In this document: piece after piece, positions 41,863 through 53,663 of the stretch
How the letters are laid out: the number at the start of each line of letters is the position of its first letter
Position numbering within the stretch: the first letter of the stretch is position 1
Source of the DNA: Myxococcales bacterium
GTDB taxonomy: Bacteria > Myxococcota_A > Polyangia > Haliangiales > Haliangiaceae
Assembly: GCA_011526095.1 (NCBI GenBank)
Contig: WYBA01000183.1
Coordinates: 1 to 64,000 of the forward strand
Length of the DNA: 64,000 bases
Direction: 5' to 3'
Made by a program: the position numbers and the translations under genes
The notes under the pieces: generated by a model
Seen by the model: the letters and a program-made list of their open reading frames with translations, nothing else
The model's database searches: none
What the model was told of the DNA's origin: nothing

Positions 41863-42407
41863 GCGGTCAGGTGCTCGATCAGGATCTTGGCGCCGATCGC
41901 GATCAGCGCGACGCCGCCGAGCAGGTGGAGGTGGCCGCCGATGCGGGCGCCGGCGGCCCGGCCGAGCGCCGAGCCGGCGGTGGTGAACGTCGCGACGACC
42001 GCCGCGATCACCGAGATGCTGATCCACGGCGCCGGCGACAGCAGCGGCAGCGTCAGGCCCGCGGCGATCGCGTCGATCGAGGTGGCGACCGCGAGCAGCG
42101 CGATCGTCTTCCAGTCGGTCCTGACCTCGACCGCCTCGCCGTCGTCGTCGCCGAGCGCCTCGGCGATCGATCGCACGCCGAGCCCGGCGAGCACCGCGAA
42201 CGCGATCCAGTGGTCCCACGCCGCGACCGCCTCGGCGGCCGCCGCGCCGGCGGTCCAGCCGAGGGTCAGCATCGCGGCGTGCGCGAGCGCGAACACCAGC
42301 GCGAGCCCGAGGATCTCCCCCAGGCGCGGGCGCGCCAGCCCGCGCGCCGCGGCGACCGCGGTGACGTCCATCGACAGGGCCGCGCCCAGGGCGAGTACTT
42401 CGACCAC
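41859..42407 (-). CDS. mntP: MntP-family manganese efflux pump
   Basis: 182 residues, ATG 42407 taken as start from the window's minus frame (GTG MVEVLALGAALSMDVTAVAA). Two triplets of membrane helices with the family motifs SMDVTAVAAARGL in the first and TSIDAIAAGLTLPLL in the second; the conserved Asp residues in these helices are characteristic of MntP (DUF204). Exports Mn2+. The cytoplasmic loop GDDDGEAVEVRTDW is short. Its stop overlaps the start of the lipoprotein gene. No yybP-type Mn riboswitch is visible in the 43 bases upstream. Confidence 0.87.
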   Translation of the reverse strand: MVEVLALGAALSMDVTAVAAARGLARPRLGEILGLALVFALAHAAMLTLGWTAGAAAAEAVAAWDHWIAFAVLAGLGVRSIAEALGDDDGEAVEVRTDWKTIALLAVATSIDAIAAGLTLPLLSPAPWISISVIAAVVATFTTAGSALGRAAGARIGGHLHLLGGVALIAIGAKILIEHLTA

Positions 42408-42450
42408 GCCCCGAAACTAGCAGGTCAGCGCCGCGTTATCCTCGCCCGCG

Positions 42451-43221
42451 ATGGAGCCCGCGGTCGCGTCGGCGTTGCACGTCCTCGGGATCTCGCTGGG
42501 GCTCGCGACGCTGATCTGGCGCGACCGGGCGATGAAGGCCGTGCAGCAGGGTCAGGGCACGCTCGACGGCGTGTTCGCGGCGGACAACGTCAGCGGCCTG
42601 GCCGCGCTGCTGATCATCGGGACCGGGCTGTGGCGCCTGCTCGGCGCGCTCGAGAAGCCGACGGACTGGTACCTGCAGGAGTACGCGTTCCACCTCAAGA
42701 TGTCGCTGTTCGGCGTCGGGTTCGGGCTCGAGGTCTACCCGATGGTCACGTTCATCCGCTGGCGCGGCCAGGTGAAGCGGGGGCTGGCGCCGGACGTCGC
42801 CCGCCTCGGCCGGATCCGCGCGCTCAACGGGCTCGAGGGCGTGTGCTACGTCGGGATCATGTTCTGCGGCGCGATCATGGCGCGCGGGCTGTGGCACGCG
42901 TCCGCGTCGTCGCCGGCGTGCGCGATCGAGGACGCGTTCGTCGCGCGGTGCAGCAACTGCCACGGCGCCGTCGCGCCCCAGGGCGGCCTGGTCCTGCAGC
43001 GGGGTGCGCACGCCGCGCTCGTCGGCGTGCCGAGCGCGCAGTGGCCGGATCAGCCGCGCGTCGTGCCGGGCGCGCCGGAGCGGTCGCTGCTGTGGCGCAA
43101 GCTCGCGGGCGAGCAGGCGCCGCACGGCGGCGCGATGCCGCTGGGGCTGCCCGCCGACGAGGCCCTCGCGGCGCAGGTGCGCGCGTGGATCGAGGCGGGC
43201 GCGCCGGCGTGCCGGCGGTGA
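42451..43221 (+). CDS. DUF2214 membrane domain fused to a c-type cytochrome domain
   Basis: 256 residues from ATG 42451. The first ~155 residues fit DUF2214 (SALHVLGISLGLATLIWRD, VSGLAALLIIGTGLWRLL, FHLKMSLFGVGFGLEVYPMVT), about four membrane helices with His residues able to bind heme b. The C-terminal ~80 residues form a planctomycete-type cytochrome domain (ARCSNCHGAVAPQGGLVLQ with CxxCH, then LPADEALAAQVRAWIEAGAP). The junction, RGLWHASASSPACA, carries the domain to the periplasm. Probably a quinol/cytochrome electron-transfer protein; the fusion is unusual as far as I recall. Divergent from mntP by 43 bases. Confidence 0.82.
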   Translation: MEPAVASALHVLGISLGLATLIWRDRAMKAVQQGQGTLDGVFAADNVSGLAALLIIGTGLWRLLGALEKPTDWYLQEYAFHLKMSLFGVGFGLEVYPMVTFIRWRGQVKRGLAPDVARLGRIRALNGLEGVCYVGIMFCGAIMARGLWHASASSPACAIEDAFVARCSNCHGAVAPQGGLVLQRGAHAALVGVPSAQWPDQPRVVPGAPERSLLWRKLAGEQAPHGGAMPLGLPADEALAAQVRAWIEAGAPACRR

Positions 43222-43230
43222 CGCGCGGGA

Positions 43231-43569
43231 TCAGGGCGTCGCGCCCGGGCCGCCGGGCGTCGCGCTCACCTGCGGCGCGCACGTGGCGTCGTTCTCCCAG
43301 GTGATCGACGCGCGCGCGACGTCGACCTTGCGCAGCGCGCAGCAGTCGAGGCCGGTCACGTCGAGGCCGAACCGCACGTAGCAGGTCTGCGTCTGCGGAT
43401 CGATGAAGTAGACGATGTCGACGTACGCCATGTCCGGCGCCTTGCCGGCGCCGATCGCGACGATCTCGCCGCTGCTGCCGGTGGACACGACGCCGGGCGT
43501 GGACGGCCCGACACAGCCGATGAGCAGGGCGGCGGCGAGCACGAGCGAGACGCTGGCGAGGTGACGCAT
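43231..43569 (-). CDS. Small lipoprotein, unknown
   Basis: 112 residues from ATG 43569. Signal ends LLIGCVGP (lipobox). The remainder is a compact beta-rich domain (YVDIVYFIDPQTQTCYVRFG, DCCALRKVDVARASITW) with five cysteines. I recognise no family. Convergent with the DUF2214-cytochrome gene (9-base gap) and oriented like the thiolase gene, from which it is separated by a strong hairpin. Confidence 0.65.
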   Translation of the reverse strand: MRHLASVSLVLAAALLIGCVGPSTPGVVSTGSSGEIVAIGAGKAPDMAYVDIVYFIDPQTQTCYVRFGLDVTGLDCCALRKVDVARASITWENDATCAPQVSATPGGPGATP

Positions 43570-43587
43570 GCACCTTAGCTACCAGCC

Positions 43588-43618
43588 GCCGGCCGGCGCC
43601 ACGGCGGCACCGGCCGGC
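43588..43618 (-). terminator. Long GC hairpin after the FadN/FadA operon
   Basis: GCCGGCCGGCGCC (43588-43600), loop ACGGC, GGCACCGGCCGGC (43606-43618): a 13-bp stem with one C-A mismatch, 13 bases beyond the thiolase stop at 43632. No T-tract. Terminator by position and stability. Confidence 0.55.
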
Positions 43619-43631
43619 ACCCTCGGGCAGC

Positions 43632-44801
<1,170 letters not shown>

Positions 44802-44813
44802 GTTCAAGGACTC

Positions 44814-47183
<2,370 letters not shown>

Positions 47184-47333
47184 GCGCTTCCTCGGTGGTT
47201 GGTGAGTCGCGGACCATACCAGGGGACCCGTGTGGGAGGGCGCCCCGCACCTGGGGTGAATCGCCTCGCCCGAGGGGCCTGGGTCCGGTTCACAACTGCG
47301 CGGCTTCCATGGTGGTTGCCGCTCCCACCGCGC

Positions 47334-47349
47334 TGGCGCCGGCCTTGCA
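47334..47349 (+). promoter_or_regulatory. Sigma-54-type (-24/-12) element before the OmpA-like gene
   Basis: TGGCGCCGGCCTTGCA: GG at 47335-47336, ten bases, GC at 47347-47348. One mismatch (A to G) in TGGCAC and a perfect TTGCA. Predicted start near 47360, i.e. immediately before the GTG at 47362. Confidence 0.5.
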
Positions 47350-47361
47350 CAACCGGGGTGC

Positions 47362-48132
47362 GTGAGCTCCAAGGTCGGTGACCACACCGCGATGGTCCAG
47401 GCGGGCCGCGCGCCCGGCGCCCGGCGATCCGGCCGGATCGCCTGGGTGCTGTGGGCGATCACGCTCGCGGGCGGCGGCACCGCGGGGTGGTGGCTGTGGG
47501 AGCGGGGCCGGCTGTCCGCCGACGAGGCCGCCGACGCCCGCGCGCGCCTCGGCGAGGCTCACCTGCGCGCCGCCCAGGCCGAGGACCGCGTGCTGGCGAT
47601 GACCGCCAGTCAGCTCCGCGGGACCGAGCCGGTGAAGGGCTCGCCGCACGCCGAGCTGGACCGGCTCGCCGAGGCGCTGCGCGTCGCGCTCGAGCTGACC
47701 GGCGGCACGGTCCACCTCGACGACGCCGCGCCGCGGCTGACGATCGCGCTCGACGACCCCGCGATGTTCCGCGGCGACGACGACGTGCTGACCCCGCGCG
47801 GCAAGGCGATCCTGACGACGATCAGCGGCGTGCTCGGCGGCGCCGGCGACCGCCCGATCTGGATCCACGGCCACGTCGATCCGGCGCCGCTGCCCGACGA
47901 CGCGGTGTTCGAGTCGCACTGGGAGCTGTCGAGCGCGCGCGCGCTCGCCGTGCTCCACCAGCTCGCCGAGGACGATCGCCTCGACCTCCGCCGCATGGCC
48001 GCGGTCGCGTTCGGCGCCGAGCGCCCGGTGTCGACGGCGGCCGGCGGCAAGAACGCGCGGATCGAGCTCGTCGTCGAGCCCGCGCCGCCCGCGACCGCCG
48101 CGGCGCGCACCGCCGCGAACCGGACGCGCTGA
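47362..48132 (+). CDS. OmpA/MotB-type peptidoglycan-binding-like protein with membrane anchor
   Basis: 256 residues from a GTG at 47362; ATG 47392 (MVQAGRAPGARR) is an alternative. One membrane helix (IAWVLWAITLAGGGTAGWWL) follows a basic start, then a short coiled-coil-like stretch (SADEAADARARLGEAH). The last ~130 residues resemble the OmpA/MotB C-terminal domain (ILTTISGVLGGAGDRPIWIHGHVDPAP, then SARALAVLHQLAEDDRLDL). The usual 'G-x-T-D' reads GHVDPAP here. Probably a cell-envelope protein tied to peptidoglycan. Confidence 0.72.
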   Translation: MSSKVGDHTAMVQAGRAPGARRSGRIAWVLWAITLAGGGTAGWWLWERGRLSADEAADARARLGEAHLRAAQAEDRVLAMTASQLRGTEPVKGSPHAELDRLAEALRVALELTGGTVHLDDAAPRLTIALDDPAMFRGDDDVLTPRGKAILTTISGVLGGAGDRPIWIHGHVDPAPLPDDAVFESHWELSSARALAVLHQLAEDDRLDLRRMAAVAFGAERPVSTAAGGKNARIELVVEPAPPATAAARTAANRTR

Positions 48133-48144
48133 TCGCGGATCAGC

Positions 48145-48615
48145 TCACTGCGCCGGGTGGCAGGACCAGCAGCCGAAGCCCTCGGGGTTCTCCGGCGACC
48201 ACTCCGACTCGCCGAGCAGGTTGGCCATCGTCGGCTTGACCTTCTCGCCCATGAACTGCAGGACCGCCTGGTGCTCCGCCGGCGGCGCGCCGAAGTAGGC
48301 CTCGGTCAGCGGGAACAGCTGGGGGTTCGGCATCTCGAAGCTGCCGTCGGCGGCGCCCTCGCCGTGGCACGTGTCGCAGCCGAACTCGGCGTAGTGGTCG
48401 GGCGCGAACTCCTGGAACATCGCCTTCATCGTCGGCATGACCGACGTCTTCATGAAGTCGATCTTCTGCTCGTGGTTCATCTCCGCCCAGCTCGCCGGCG
48501 CGGCGGTGCCACCGCCGGTGTCGCCGCCGCCGCCGGTCGTGTCGGCGGGCTTGGACTTCGAGCCGCACGCGGCGGCGAACAGGGTGGCGCAGGCGATCAG
48601 GGTGAGCCGGTTCAT
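48145..48615 (-). CDS. Small diheme lipoprotein cytochrome
   Basis: 156 residues from ATG 48615 (MNRLTLIACATLFAAACGSK). The signal ends FAAACG (lipobox); the longer frame to 48651 adds residues ahead of the signal and is rejected. Two CxxCH motifs (FGCDTCHGEG and FGCWSCHPAQ) bind two c-type hemes, the second almost at the C-terminus. The Gly/Thr linker TGGGGDTGGG lies between lipid anchor and domain. Exported electron carrier on the membrane surface. Convergent with the OmpA-like gene (12-base gap). Confidence 0.78.
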   Translation of the reverse strand: MNRLTLIACATLFAAACGSKSKPADTTGGGGDTGGGTAAPASWAEMNHEQKIDFMKTSVMPTMKAMFQEFAPDHYAEFGCDTCHGEGAADGSFEMPNPQLFPLTEAYFGAPPAEHQAVLQFMGEKVKPTMANLLGESEWSPENPEGFGCWSCHPAQ

Positions 48616-48696
48616 GGCGCGCATCCTATGGAAGCTCGGGCCCCGGGGCAAACCTTCGCTGTCCCATCCGTGGAACGCCGCGTTCGGCGGGTGCGC

Positions 48697-49326
48697 TCAG
48701 TGGACGCCCGAGAGCGTCACGCGCACCAGCGGGGTGACGTCGAGCGGGAACGGGTAGCCGTCGGGCGCGGCCTGCAGCGCGCGCGCCTCGGCGAGCGGGC
48801 GCGCGAGCGCGCCGACGGCGGGCGCGCCCGACACCGGCGTGAACACGACCGCGAACCGGTCGGCGACCGCGGCCGGCGGATCGAGCGGGACCTCCGCCCA
48901 CGCCTGCGCCGCGACCGTCGTCGGCGCCATCGCCAGGACCTGGCCCGGCGAGGAGTCGGGCAGGACGCGCTCGATCGACCACGTCGCCTCGCCGGCCTCG
49001 GCGTGCCACACGCGCAGCGCCGTGACGGTGGCGCCGCGCGCGCCGCTCGGCAGGGACACGATCAGCACGGCGCGGCCGCCGATCGCCGGCGCGATCGTCG
49101 TCTCCATCGGCGCGTCGCCGTCGACGGCGAACCGCCACGTCCCGGGCGCGACCCGGGTCCAGCCCGCGCCGGCCTCGACCTCGGCGTCGGTCGGCGGCGG
49201 CTCCGGCGCGGGCGTGGCCGGCGTCGCGGCGCACTCGCACCGCGACCCGCACGCCGGCGCGCCGGCCGCCGCGAGCAGCGTGACCGCCCCGAGGATCGCG
49301 ACGTTCGCTGCGTGGCTCCGGGTCAT
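48697..49326 (-). CDS. Lipoprotein, unknown
   Basis: 209 residues from ATG 49326, four-base overlap with the sigma-54 activator stop (ATGA type). The signal leads to a Cys-rich lipobox region (APACGSRCECAATPA). A Pro/Ala spacer precedes a beta-rich domain (GAGWTRVAPGTWRFAVDGDA, AWAEVPLDPPAAVADRFAVV). No family recognised. Operon position after the activator is the only functional hint. An alternative, longer frame reading the methyltransferase region is a shadow. Confidence 0.65.
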   Translation of the reverse strand: MTRSHAANVAILGAVTLLAAAGAPACGSRCECAATPATPAPEPPPTDAEVEAGAGWTRVAPGTWRFAVDGDAPMETTIAPAIGGRAVLIVSLPSGARGATVTALRVWHAEAGEATWSIERVLPDSSPGQVLAMAPTTVAAQAWAEVPLDPPAAVADRFAVVFTPVSGAPAVGALARPLAEARALQAAPDGYPFPLDVTPLVRVTLSGVH

Positions 49327-50291
49327 CGTCGGCTCGTCCTCCGCTGCAGGGTCCGCACGCTCACGCCGAGCCGCCGCGCCGCGCGCGAGACGTTGCCGCG
49401 CTCGGCCAGGATCGCCGCGTCGATCACGAGGTCGACGATCTCGTCGAGCCGGCTGTTGGCCGGCACCGTGATCGTGTCGCGGGCCGGGGCGGCGCCCGGC
49501 GTCGCGGCCTTGCGCAGCGCGACCGGCAGGTCCTGGACGCGGACCGACTGGCCCTCGCGCAGGATGCACAGCAGCTCGACGACGTTCTTGAGCTCGCGGA
49601 CGTTGCCGGGCCAGTCGTAGGCGAGCAGCGCGCTGCGCGCCGGGCGGGTGAACGTCGGCGGCGCGACGTCGTGGATCGCCGACATGTGCGCGATGAAGCC
49701 GTCGAGCAGCGGCCCGATGTCGCGACGGCGCTCGCGCAGCGGCGGCACCGCGAGCAGGATGCCCTGGATCCGGTAGTAGAGGTCGGCGCGGAACCGGCCG
49801 GCGCGGACCTCGTCCTCGAGCGGGCGCAGCGTCGCGAGGACGAGTCGGACGTCGGCGTCGAGCTTCTTGGCCCCGCCGACGCGCATGTAGCGGCGGGTCT
49901 CGAGGAACCGCAGCAGCTTGACCTGCAGGCCGAGCGGCATCTCGGCGATCTCGTCGAGGAACAGCGTGCCGCCGCTCGCCATCTCGACCTTGCCGATCGA
50001 CCGCTCGGTCGCGCCGGTGTACGCGCCGCGCTCGTGACCGAACAGCTCGCTCTCGAACAGCGGCTCGGGGATCGCGGCGCAGTTGATCGGGACGAACGGG
50101 CCGCGCCGCCGGCTCGACAGGTCGTGGAGGCGCCGCGCCATGACCTCCTTGCCCGAGCCGGTCTCGCCCGTGAACGTCACGGTCACCTCCTTGGGCGCGA
50201 CCGCGCGCAGGACCTTGTCGAACGCCCGCATGACGGGCGAGGCCATGACGGGCTCGATGACGATCGAGGGAGGACGCGGCCGGGCCGCCAC
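49323..50291 (-). CDS. Sigma-54-dependent transcriptional activator (AAA+ and Fis-type HTH)
   Basis: 322 residues from a GTG at 50291. AAA+ core starts early (~residue 15): [17 protein letters not shown] (Walker A), [17 protein letters not shown] with the GAYTGA loop that contacts sigma-54, [14 protein letters not shown] (Walker B), and [21 protein letters not shown]. The C-terminal Fis HTH is [21 protein letters not shown]. There is no sensory domain in this chain; the preceding small gene may supply it. The gene lies in a minus-strand operon headed by the methyltransferase, divergent from the Ehr operon that carries a sigma-54 element. Likely activates one or both. Confidence 0.9.
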   Translation of the reverse strand: MAARPRPPSIVIEPVMASPVMRAFDKVLRAVAPKEVTVTFTGETGSGKEVMARRLHDLSSRRRGPFVPINCAAIPEPLFESELFGHERGAYTGATERSIGKVEMASGGTLFLDEIAEMPLGLQVKLLRFLETRRYMRVGGAKKLDADVRLVLATLRPLEDEVRAGRFRADLYYRIQGILLAVPPLRERRRDIGPLLDGFIAHMSAIHDVAPPTFTRPARSALLAYDWPGNVRELKNVVELLCILREGQSVRVQDLPVALRKAATPGAAPARDTITVPANSRLDEIVDLVIDAAILAERGNVSRAARRLGVSVRTLQRRTSRR

Positions 50292-50300
50292 CCGCGCATC

Positions 50301-50669
50301 CTACCGGAGATCGGCGCGGCCCCGCAGCGCGTCCACCACCGTCCACCCGAACACCGGGGCGGGCAGGGCGAGGGCGCGCGGCCCGAGCGCCTCGACCGCG
50401 GGGCGCAGCGCGGCGAGGTGCCAGGTCACGACGACGACGTGGCCGCGCGGCGCGGCGCGCAGCCACGCCGCGAGCGCGCGGACCACGTCGGCGGGCGCGT
50501 CGTCGTCGTCGGTCACCCACACCAGCGAGCCGGCGGGCGCGCGCGGCGCCGGCGGGCGCGCCCCGGCGTGGACCGCGAAGCCCGCGCCCTCGAGGTAGCG
50601 CGCCAGCTCGGCGCGCGCCGCGGCGTCGGCGGCGGCGACGGTGACGGGGACCGGCGCGGCCGGGCTCAT
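50301..50669 (-). CDS. Degenerate receiver-like small protein
   Basis: 122 residues from ATG 50669, overlapping the methyltransferase stop (ATGA). The alternating pattern VTVAAADAAARAELARYLEG ... GFAVHAG ... VVVVTWHLA looks like a response-regulator receiver fold, but the phosphorylation Asp is not obvious and the whole is short of one helix. Ten bases before the sigma-54 activator GTG. It might have once been, or act as, the activator's regulatory domain. Not secure. Confidence 0.5.
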   Translation of the reverse strand: MSPAAPVPVTVAAADAAARAELARYLEGAGFAVHAGARPPAPRAPAGSLVWVTDDDDAPADVVRALAAWLRAAPRGHVVVVTWHLAALRPAVEALGPRALALPAPVFGWTVVDALRGRADLR

Positions 50670-51370
50670 CCCGCCGCCCGCTCGTCGTAGACCTTGATCC
50701 ACAGCTCGAGCCGGTCCGTCCCGGCCTCCTCGTCGAGCGCGAGGTCGTAGCCGAACGGGATCGACCCGCCGAACCCGTGGTACGTGACGACGCGCGTCCC
50801 GACGCGGGCGCGCGCGAGCTGCTCCTCGACGTGGGCGACGCACGCGTCGTAGTGCTCGGGATCGAGCTCGACCTTGTCGTCGATGCACGACACGCGCTGC
50901 GGGATGTGCTCGGCGAACGGGTTGTACAGGTAGAACGCGTCGAACCGCGCCCAGTCGACGTCGGTGACGTCGCCGTGGAGGAACAGCGCGTTGGCGACGT
51001 CGAGCCGGTCGGCGATCGTGGTCGCCAGCCGGGCGAGCGCGCGCCGCTGCTCGATCCCGACGAACAGCGCGCCGGGCCGGGCGCGCGCCGCGAGCGTGCA
51101 CAGCTTGCCCGGGCCGCTGCCGACGTCGAGGACCCACTCGGTGCCGAGCGGCGCGAGCAGCTCGGCGGCGCGGCGCGCGACCGCGGTCGGCGTGAAGTGG
51201 ATGCGCGAGTGGCGGCGGATCTCCTCGGGCAGCAGCGCGTCGAACTCGGCCTCTGCCGGATCGGGCACGGACACCGCGGGGACGAGGATGTCGTCGTCGG
51301 CCTCGTCGGCCTCGTGCTGCCGGGCGTCGTGGGCGTCGAGGTCGTCGTCGTGGGCGGAGCGCGCGGCCAT
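50666..51370 (-). CDS. Class I SAM-dependent methyltransferase-like protein (paralogue 1)
   Basis: 234 residues from ATG 51370. The acidic N-terminus (HDDDLDAHDARQHEADEADD) precedes the Rossmann core: VLDVGSGPGKLCTLAA (motif I), FVGIEQRRALARLA, LHGDVTDVDWARFDAFYLYN (motif IV), then YNPFAEHIPQ and RVVTYHGFGGSIPFGYD. The same sequence pattern occurs in the gene at 59005, about 8 kb away across the Ehr operon. An in-frame GTG near residue 33 would give a length closer to the paralogue. The methyl acceptor is unknown. Confidence 0.82.
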   Translation of the reverse strand: MAARSAHDDDLDAHDARQHEADEADDDILVPAVSVPDPAEAEFDALLPEEIRRHSRIHFTPTAVARRAAELLAPLGTEWVLDVGSGPGKLCTLAARARPGALFVGIEQRRALARLATTIADRLDVANALFLHGDVTDVDWARFDAFYLYNPFAEHIPQRVSCIDDKVELDPEHYDACVAHVEEQLARARVGTRVVTYHGFGGSIPFGYDLALDEEAGTDRLELWIKVYDERAAG

Positions 51371-51382
51371 GGGCGATGGTGC

Positions 51383-51398
51383 TGCAAGCCGTGCGCCG
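51383..51398 (-). promoter_or_regulatory. Sigma-54-type (-24/-12) element toward the methyltransferase-activator operon
   Basis: Read on the minus strand: CGGCGCACGGCTTGCA, with GG and GC separated by exactly ten bases, perfect TTGCA. The first T is C, and the A of GGCAC is G. It ends 12 bases before the ATG at 51370, so the transcript would be nearly leaderless. Confidence 0.48.
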
Positions 51399-51643
51399 AC
51401 GCGAGGGGCGTGCGAGCGGTTCGGGGCGCGCGTCGCGCCGGTCGAGGCGGCCCGTCGCGCGCCGGCCTGGCTACGACGCGGCGCGGATCGCCGGGGCGTC
51501 CCGGTGCCCACGCTGCGGCGAGACGGCACGACCTGACCGGGTCGCGGCGCCAGCGCTACGACATTCTGTCGTGGTCGGGCGGTCGCGTGCCCGCGGACGC
51601 GACCCGCCAGCGTCCGAGCGGCCCTGTGACGCGCTGCGCGCGG

Positions 51644-51659
51644 TGGCGCATGCCTTGCA
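51644..51659 (+). promoter_or_regulatory. Sigma-54-type (-24/-12) element before the Ehr operon
   Basis: TGGCGCATGCCTTGCA: GG at 51645-51646, ten bases, GC at 51657-51658. One mismatch to TGGCAC-N5-TTGCA. Predicted start near 51670, five bases before the ATG at 51675. Confidence 0.52.
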
Positions 51660-51674
51660 CAAGGCGCCGCTCGC

Positions 51675-53663
51675 ATGACCGCCGACCACGCGCTCCTCGC
51701 GAGCGTCCCGATCCTCGTGATCGGCGCGGTGCTGATCGCGATCGTCCGCGGGCGCCGCGCGCAGGTCGCGCTCGCGCTGGGGACGCAGGGCGCCGCGACC
51801 GCGCTGGTGCTCGCCGCGGTCGCGCCGGTGCTCGCCGGCGGCGCGCCGCTCGACGTCGTGTGGCCGTGGCCGGCGCCGATCGGCGCGATCGCGTTCCGGG
51901 TCGACGCGCTCGGCGCGTTCTTCCTCGCCTGGTCGCTGCCGCTGACCTGGCTCGGCACGGTCTACGCCGTCGGCTACCTCCAGCCGTCCCTCGCCGCCGG
52001 GCGCAACGGCGGCTCGCACCTCGCGCTGCTCAACTTCACCTGCGTCGCGTTCGTCCTCGTCTACTCGGTGCAGAACGCGCTGGTGTTCCTGCTCGGGTGG
52101 GAGCTCGCGGCGGTGTCGGCGTGGCTGCTGGTGATCTGGGACTACAAGAACCAGAAGATCCGGTTCGCCGGCTTCAACTACCTGGTGTCGACCCACGTCG
52201 GCCTGTTCGTGCTGGTCGCGGCGTTCATGCTGCTGCACAGCCGGACCGGCTCGATGGACTTCGCCGCGTTCGGCGCCTACCTCGCCGGCGCGCCGCCGGA
52301 TCGCGCGACGATCTTCGTGCTGCTGGGCGTGGCGTTCGCCCTCAAGGCGGCGTTCTTCCCGTTCCACACCTGGCTGCCGCGCGCCCACTCGGCGGCGCCG
52401 GCGCACGTCTCGGCGCTGATGTCGGGCGTGATCCACAAGGCTGGGCTGTTCGCGTTCCTGCGGTTCACCCTGCTCGGCGGCCGCCCCGACGAGTGGATGG
52501 GGTGGTGCGTGCTCGGGTTCGGGCTCGTCTCGGCGTTCTTCGGCGTGCTCTACACGACGGTGCAGCGCGACCTGAAGCGCCTGCTCGGCTACTCCTCGAC
52601 GGAGAACGTCGGGATCGCGGCGGCCGCGTTCGGCGCCGGCATGCTCGGGTGGACGTGGGGCGACGCGCGGCTCGTCGTGCTCGGGTTCGCGGGCGGGCTG
52701 CTCCACGTCCTCAACCACGCTTTGTTCAAGTGCCTGTCGTTCTACGCCGCGGGTTCGATCTACCGCGCGACCCACACCATCGACCTCGAGCGGCTCGGCG
52801 GGCTGGCGCGCCGGCTGCCGTGGACCGCGGCGCTGTTCCTCGTCGGCGGGCTGGCGATGTGCGGGCTGCCGCCGTTCAACGGGTTTGCCAGCGAGCTCGT
52901 GATCTACGCCGGCCTGATCGGCGGCGGCGCCGGCCCGGCCGAGGCCGACGTCGCGCTGATCGCGGCGGCGGCGATGCTCGCGTTCGTCGGCGCGGTCAGC
53001 GCGCTGGCCACCGTCCGCGCGTTCGGGCTGGCGTTCCTCGGCGCGCCACGCGACGCCTCGGTCCACGTCCGCGGCGAGGCGCCGGCGACGATGCGCGGCC
53101 CGATGATCGCGCACGCGGTCGCGGTCGTCGCGCTCGGGCTGGTCCCGGGCCTCGCGCTCGGCGCGCTGCTGCCCGTCGTCGGGCTGTTCGCGCCCGAGCT
53201 CGGCGACGCGCGGCCGCTCGCCGTCCCGGGCTTCCTCGACGCGATGGCGTGGCCGTCGCGCGCCCTCGCCGTCGCGCTCGCGCTCGCGGTCGTGGTCGCG
53301 TGGCGCCCGCGCGCCGGCAGCGCCACCAGCCCGACCTGGGGCTGCGGCTACACCGTCGGCTCGCCGCGGATGCAGTACACCGGCACGTCGTTCTCGGACG
53401 CGCTGGCGCGGTTCTTCGGCGCGGCGCTGCCGGCGCAGCGGCGCGAGCGGCTGCCGAAGGGCCCGTTCCCCGCCGGCGACGGCCACGTCGCCAGCCACCA
53501 CGTCGACGCCGTCGAGCGCAAGATGTTCGAGGTCCTCGGGCAGGGCGAGCAGATCATCCAGGACACGTCGTCGCGGATCTCCGAGCAGCCGCGGTTCGCG
53601 TTCGCCGCCGGCGCGATCGCGATCGTGGTGATCGTCGCCGTCGCGGTCGGAGGCGGGCCGTGA
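51675..53663 (+). CDS. Ehr complex antiporter-like subunit (HyfB/NuoL type)
   Basis: 662 residues from ATG 51675. About 14 membrane helices of the proton-conducting antiporter family. The characteristic helix is FHTWLPRAHSAAPAHVSALMSGVIHKAGLF, with the Lys/His residues of the proton path, then LKRLLGYSSTENVG. The C-terminal ~120 residues (GYTVGSPRMQYTGTSFSDAL) match the HyfB/HycC tail, and a final helix (FAAGAIAIVVIVAVAVGG) closes the chain. It would pump H+ or Na+ in the complex. Followed by overlapping GTG of the next subunit. Confidence 0.87.
   Translation: MTADHALLASVPILVIGAVLIAIVRGRRAQVALALGTQGAATALVLAAVAPVLAGGAPLDVVWPWPAPIGAIAFRVDALGAFFLAWSLPLTWLGTVYAVGYLQPSLAAGRNGGSHLALLNFTCVAFVLVYSVQNALVFLLGWELAAVSAWLLVIWDYKNQKIRFAGFNYLVSTHVGLFVLVAAFMLLHSRTGSMDFAAFGAYLAGAPPDRATIFVLLGVAFALKAAFFPFHTWLPRAHSAAPAHVSALMSGVIHKAGLFAFLRFTLLGGRPDEWMGWCVLGFGLVSAFFGVLYTTVQRDLKRLLGYSSTENVGIAAAAFGAGMLGWTWGDARLVVLGFAGGLLHVLNHALFKCLSFYAAGSIYRATHTIDLERLGGLARRLPWTAALFLVGGLAMCGLPPFNGFASELVIYAGLIGGGAGPAEADVALIAAAAMLAFVGAVSALATVRAFGLAFLGAPRDASVHVRGEAPATMRGPMIAHAVAVVALGLVPGLALGALLPVVGLFAPELGDARPLAVPGFLDAMAWPSRALAVALALAVVVAWRPRAGSATSPTWGCGYTVGSPRMQYTGTSFSDALARFFGAALPAQRRERLPKGPFPAGDGHVASHHVDAVERKMFEVLGQGEQIIQDTSSRISEQPRFAFAAGAIAIVVIVAVAVGGGP

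Larger units (their letters stand above)
51371..51674. other. Divergent regulatory region between the methyltransferase and Ehr operons
   Basis: 304 bases without a gene. At each end lies a sigma-54-type element pointing outward (51383-51398 on the minus strand, 51644-51659 on the plus strand). The plus-strand one is embedded in an inverted repeat, GCCTTG-CA-CAAGGC (51652-51665). The ~245 bases between them could hold activator-binding sites; I find no convincing dyad there. The sequence CATTCTGTCGTGG (around 51560) is more AT-rich than its surroundings. Confidence 0.6.
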
